From: Aminobacter carboxidus
Lineage (GTDB): Bacteria; Pseudomonadota; Alphaproteobacteria; Rhizobiales; Rhizobiaceae
Reading direction: 5' to 3'
NCBI RefSeq assembly: GCF_014863355.1
Contig: NZ_JACZEP010000004.1
Coordinates: 1 to 64,000 of the forward strand
Length of the DNA: 64,000 nt
Shown: positions 63,676-64,000 of the stretch, one piece after another
Numbering within the stretch: the stretch's first letter is position 1
How the letters are laid out: every line of letters begins with the position of its first letter
The notes under the pieces: generated by a model
Seen by the model: only the letters and a program-made list of their open reading frames with translations
What the model was told of the DNA's origin: nothing
Database searches by the model: none
Made by a program: the position numbers and the translations under genes

Positions 63676-63687
63676 CTCTAATTAGAG
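63676..63687. promoter_or_regulatory. Candidate operator of the ArsR/SdpI pair
   Basis: CTCTAATTAGAG is a perfect 12-base palindrome 43-54 bases upstream of the ArsR-type start, in an AT-rich stretch. Confidence 0.5.
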
Positions 63688-63767
63688 TCAACGCGAATTA
63701 TATTGGCATATGACGGCGACCGCGGCCAGCGGTCGATTCGCACTGCATCCGGCGCGCTTCTTGGCGT

Positions 63768-64000
63768 TCAGGCGACGGGGAAATGCACTGTGAAGGCAGC
63801 GCCTTCGCCCAGCTTCGAGCGGATCGACAGCCTTGCGCCGTGCCGCGTCAAGATATGCTTGACGATCGACAGGCCAAGGCCGGTGCCCTTCTGGGCGCGG
63901 CTGGTCTCGACGTCGACGCGGTAGAACCGTTCGGTGACGCGCGGGATATGCTCTTCCGGTATGCCCGGACCGAAATCGCGGACGGTGACCTCGAGCTCGG
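63768..64000 (-). CDS. PhoR-like sensor histidine kinase, C-terminal end
   Basis: The last 77 codons of a histidine kinase that runs off the right edge. Reading leftward: VRDFGPGIPEEHIPRVTERF (ATP-binding N/G1 region), then TGLGLSIVKHILTRHG (G2 box) and a terminal beta strand FTVHFPVA before the stop at 63768. The RVTERFYRVD...GTGLGLSIVKHI pattern is that of PhoR. phoU 1.2 kb away supports this. Its ATP-binding core only is visible, so the sensor type is inferred. Confidence 0.75.
   Translation of the reverse strand, partial: ELEVTVRDFGPGIPEEHIPRVTERFYRVDVETSRAQKGTGLGLSIVKHILTRHGARLSIRSKLGEGAAFTVHFPVA

Noticed and set aside
1-64000. CRISPR arrays, insertion sequences, prophage or integrase genes
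   Set aside because: No regularly spaced repeats, transposase or integrase-like frames were seen on either strand.

Overview
The window reads as chromosome of a GC-rich alphaproteobacterium of the Hyphomicrobiales, most like the Aminobacter/Mesorhizobium (Phyllobacteriaceae) group. Pointers are a GcrA cell-cycle regulator with clustered GANTC sites upstream, a SAM-II riboswitch in front of metZ, a 5-aminolevulinate synthase of the glycine/succinyl-CoA type behind an FNR/FixK box, a full trimethylamine-oxidation island, and many amino-acid ABC transporters. I see no transposase, integrase, prophage, rRNA or CRISPR array. There is one tRNA (Gly, CCC). Genes are dense on both strands, and many pairs are closed by strong bidirectional hairpin terminators.

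Layout. (1) 1-14.7 kb: methylated-amine and C1 island. It holds tdm (partial, TMAO demethylase), a GntR regulator, a binding protein without a signal peptide, tmm (trimethylamine monooxygenase), a LuxR-type regulator with a degenerate receiver, an APC permease, folD, fhs and dmmDABC. Together they would take trimethylamine to TMAO, then dimethylamine plus formaldehyde, then methylamine plus methylene-THF, with FolD and Fhs oxidising the C1 unit to formate with ATP gain. (2) 14.8-18.3 kb: an NmrA-like reductase divergent from a LysR regulator, an XRE-cupin regulator and a secreted protein of unknown function. (3) 18.4-24.8 kb: a sugar/amino-acid cassette (KdgK-like kinase, IclR regulator, RidA, polar amino-acid ABC importer, D-threonine aldolase/dehydratase-type PLP enzyme). 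I propose it handles an amino sugar acid such as D-glucosaminate. (4) 24.9-32.3 kb: a universal stress protein, a truncated metal/cobalamin-type binding protein, an NMT1-like protein, an ABC importer with no ATPase gene, and a racemase fused to a dead arginase-like domain, in operon with a D-amino acid dehydrogenase.

(5) 32.5-46 kb: housekeeping and signalling. It holds galE, hemA, an aminotransferase, mscL, a CrbS/MxtR-like transporter-kinase hybrid convergent with its likely LuxR-type response regulator, pyrD, a MATE exporter, an HDAC-family deacetylase and a small membrane protein. (6) 46-52.3 kb: a diguanylate cyclase, a UDP-glucuronate decarboxylase-like enzyme, a methyltransferase-glycosyltransferase fusion, tRNA-Gly and an orphan amino-acid binding protein. 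(7) 52.3-64 kb: a long dCTP deaminase, SAM-II/metZ, a secreted propeller-like protein, apaG, hslO, argF-argD, gcrA, corA, phoU, an SdpR/SdpI-type pair and the 3' end of a PhoR-like kinase.

The most interesting items are the racemase/pseudo-arginase fusion, the paired TTGCC/GGCAA palindromes before dmmD, the GntR-type operator at tmm, the regulator without a phosphoacceptor aspartate, and the amino-sugar-acid cassette with its own palindromic operator. Nothing here amounts to a clearly new multi-gene system such as defence or an unknown metabolite cluster.
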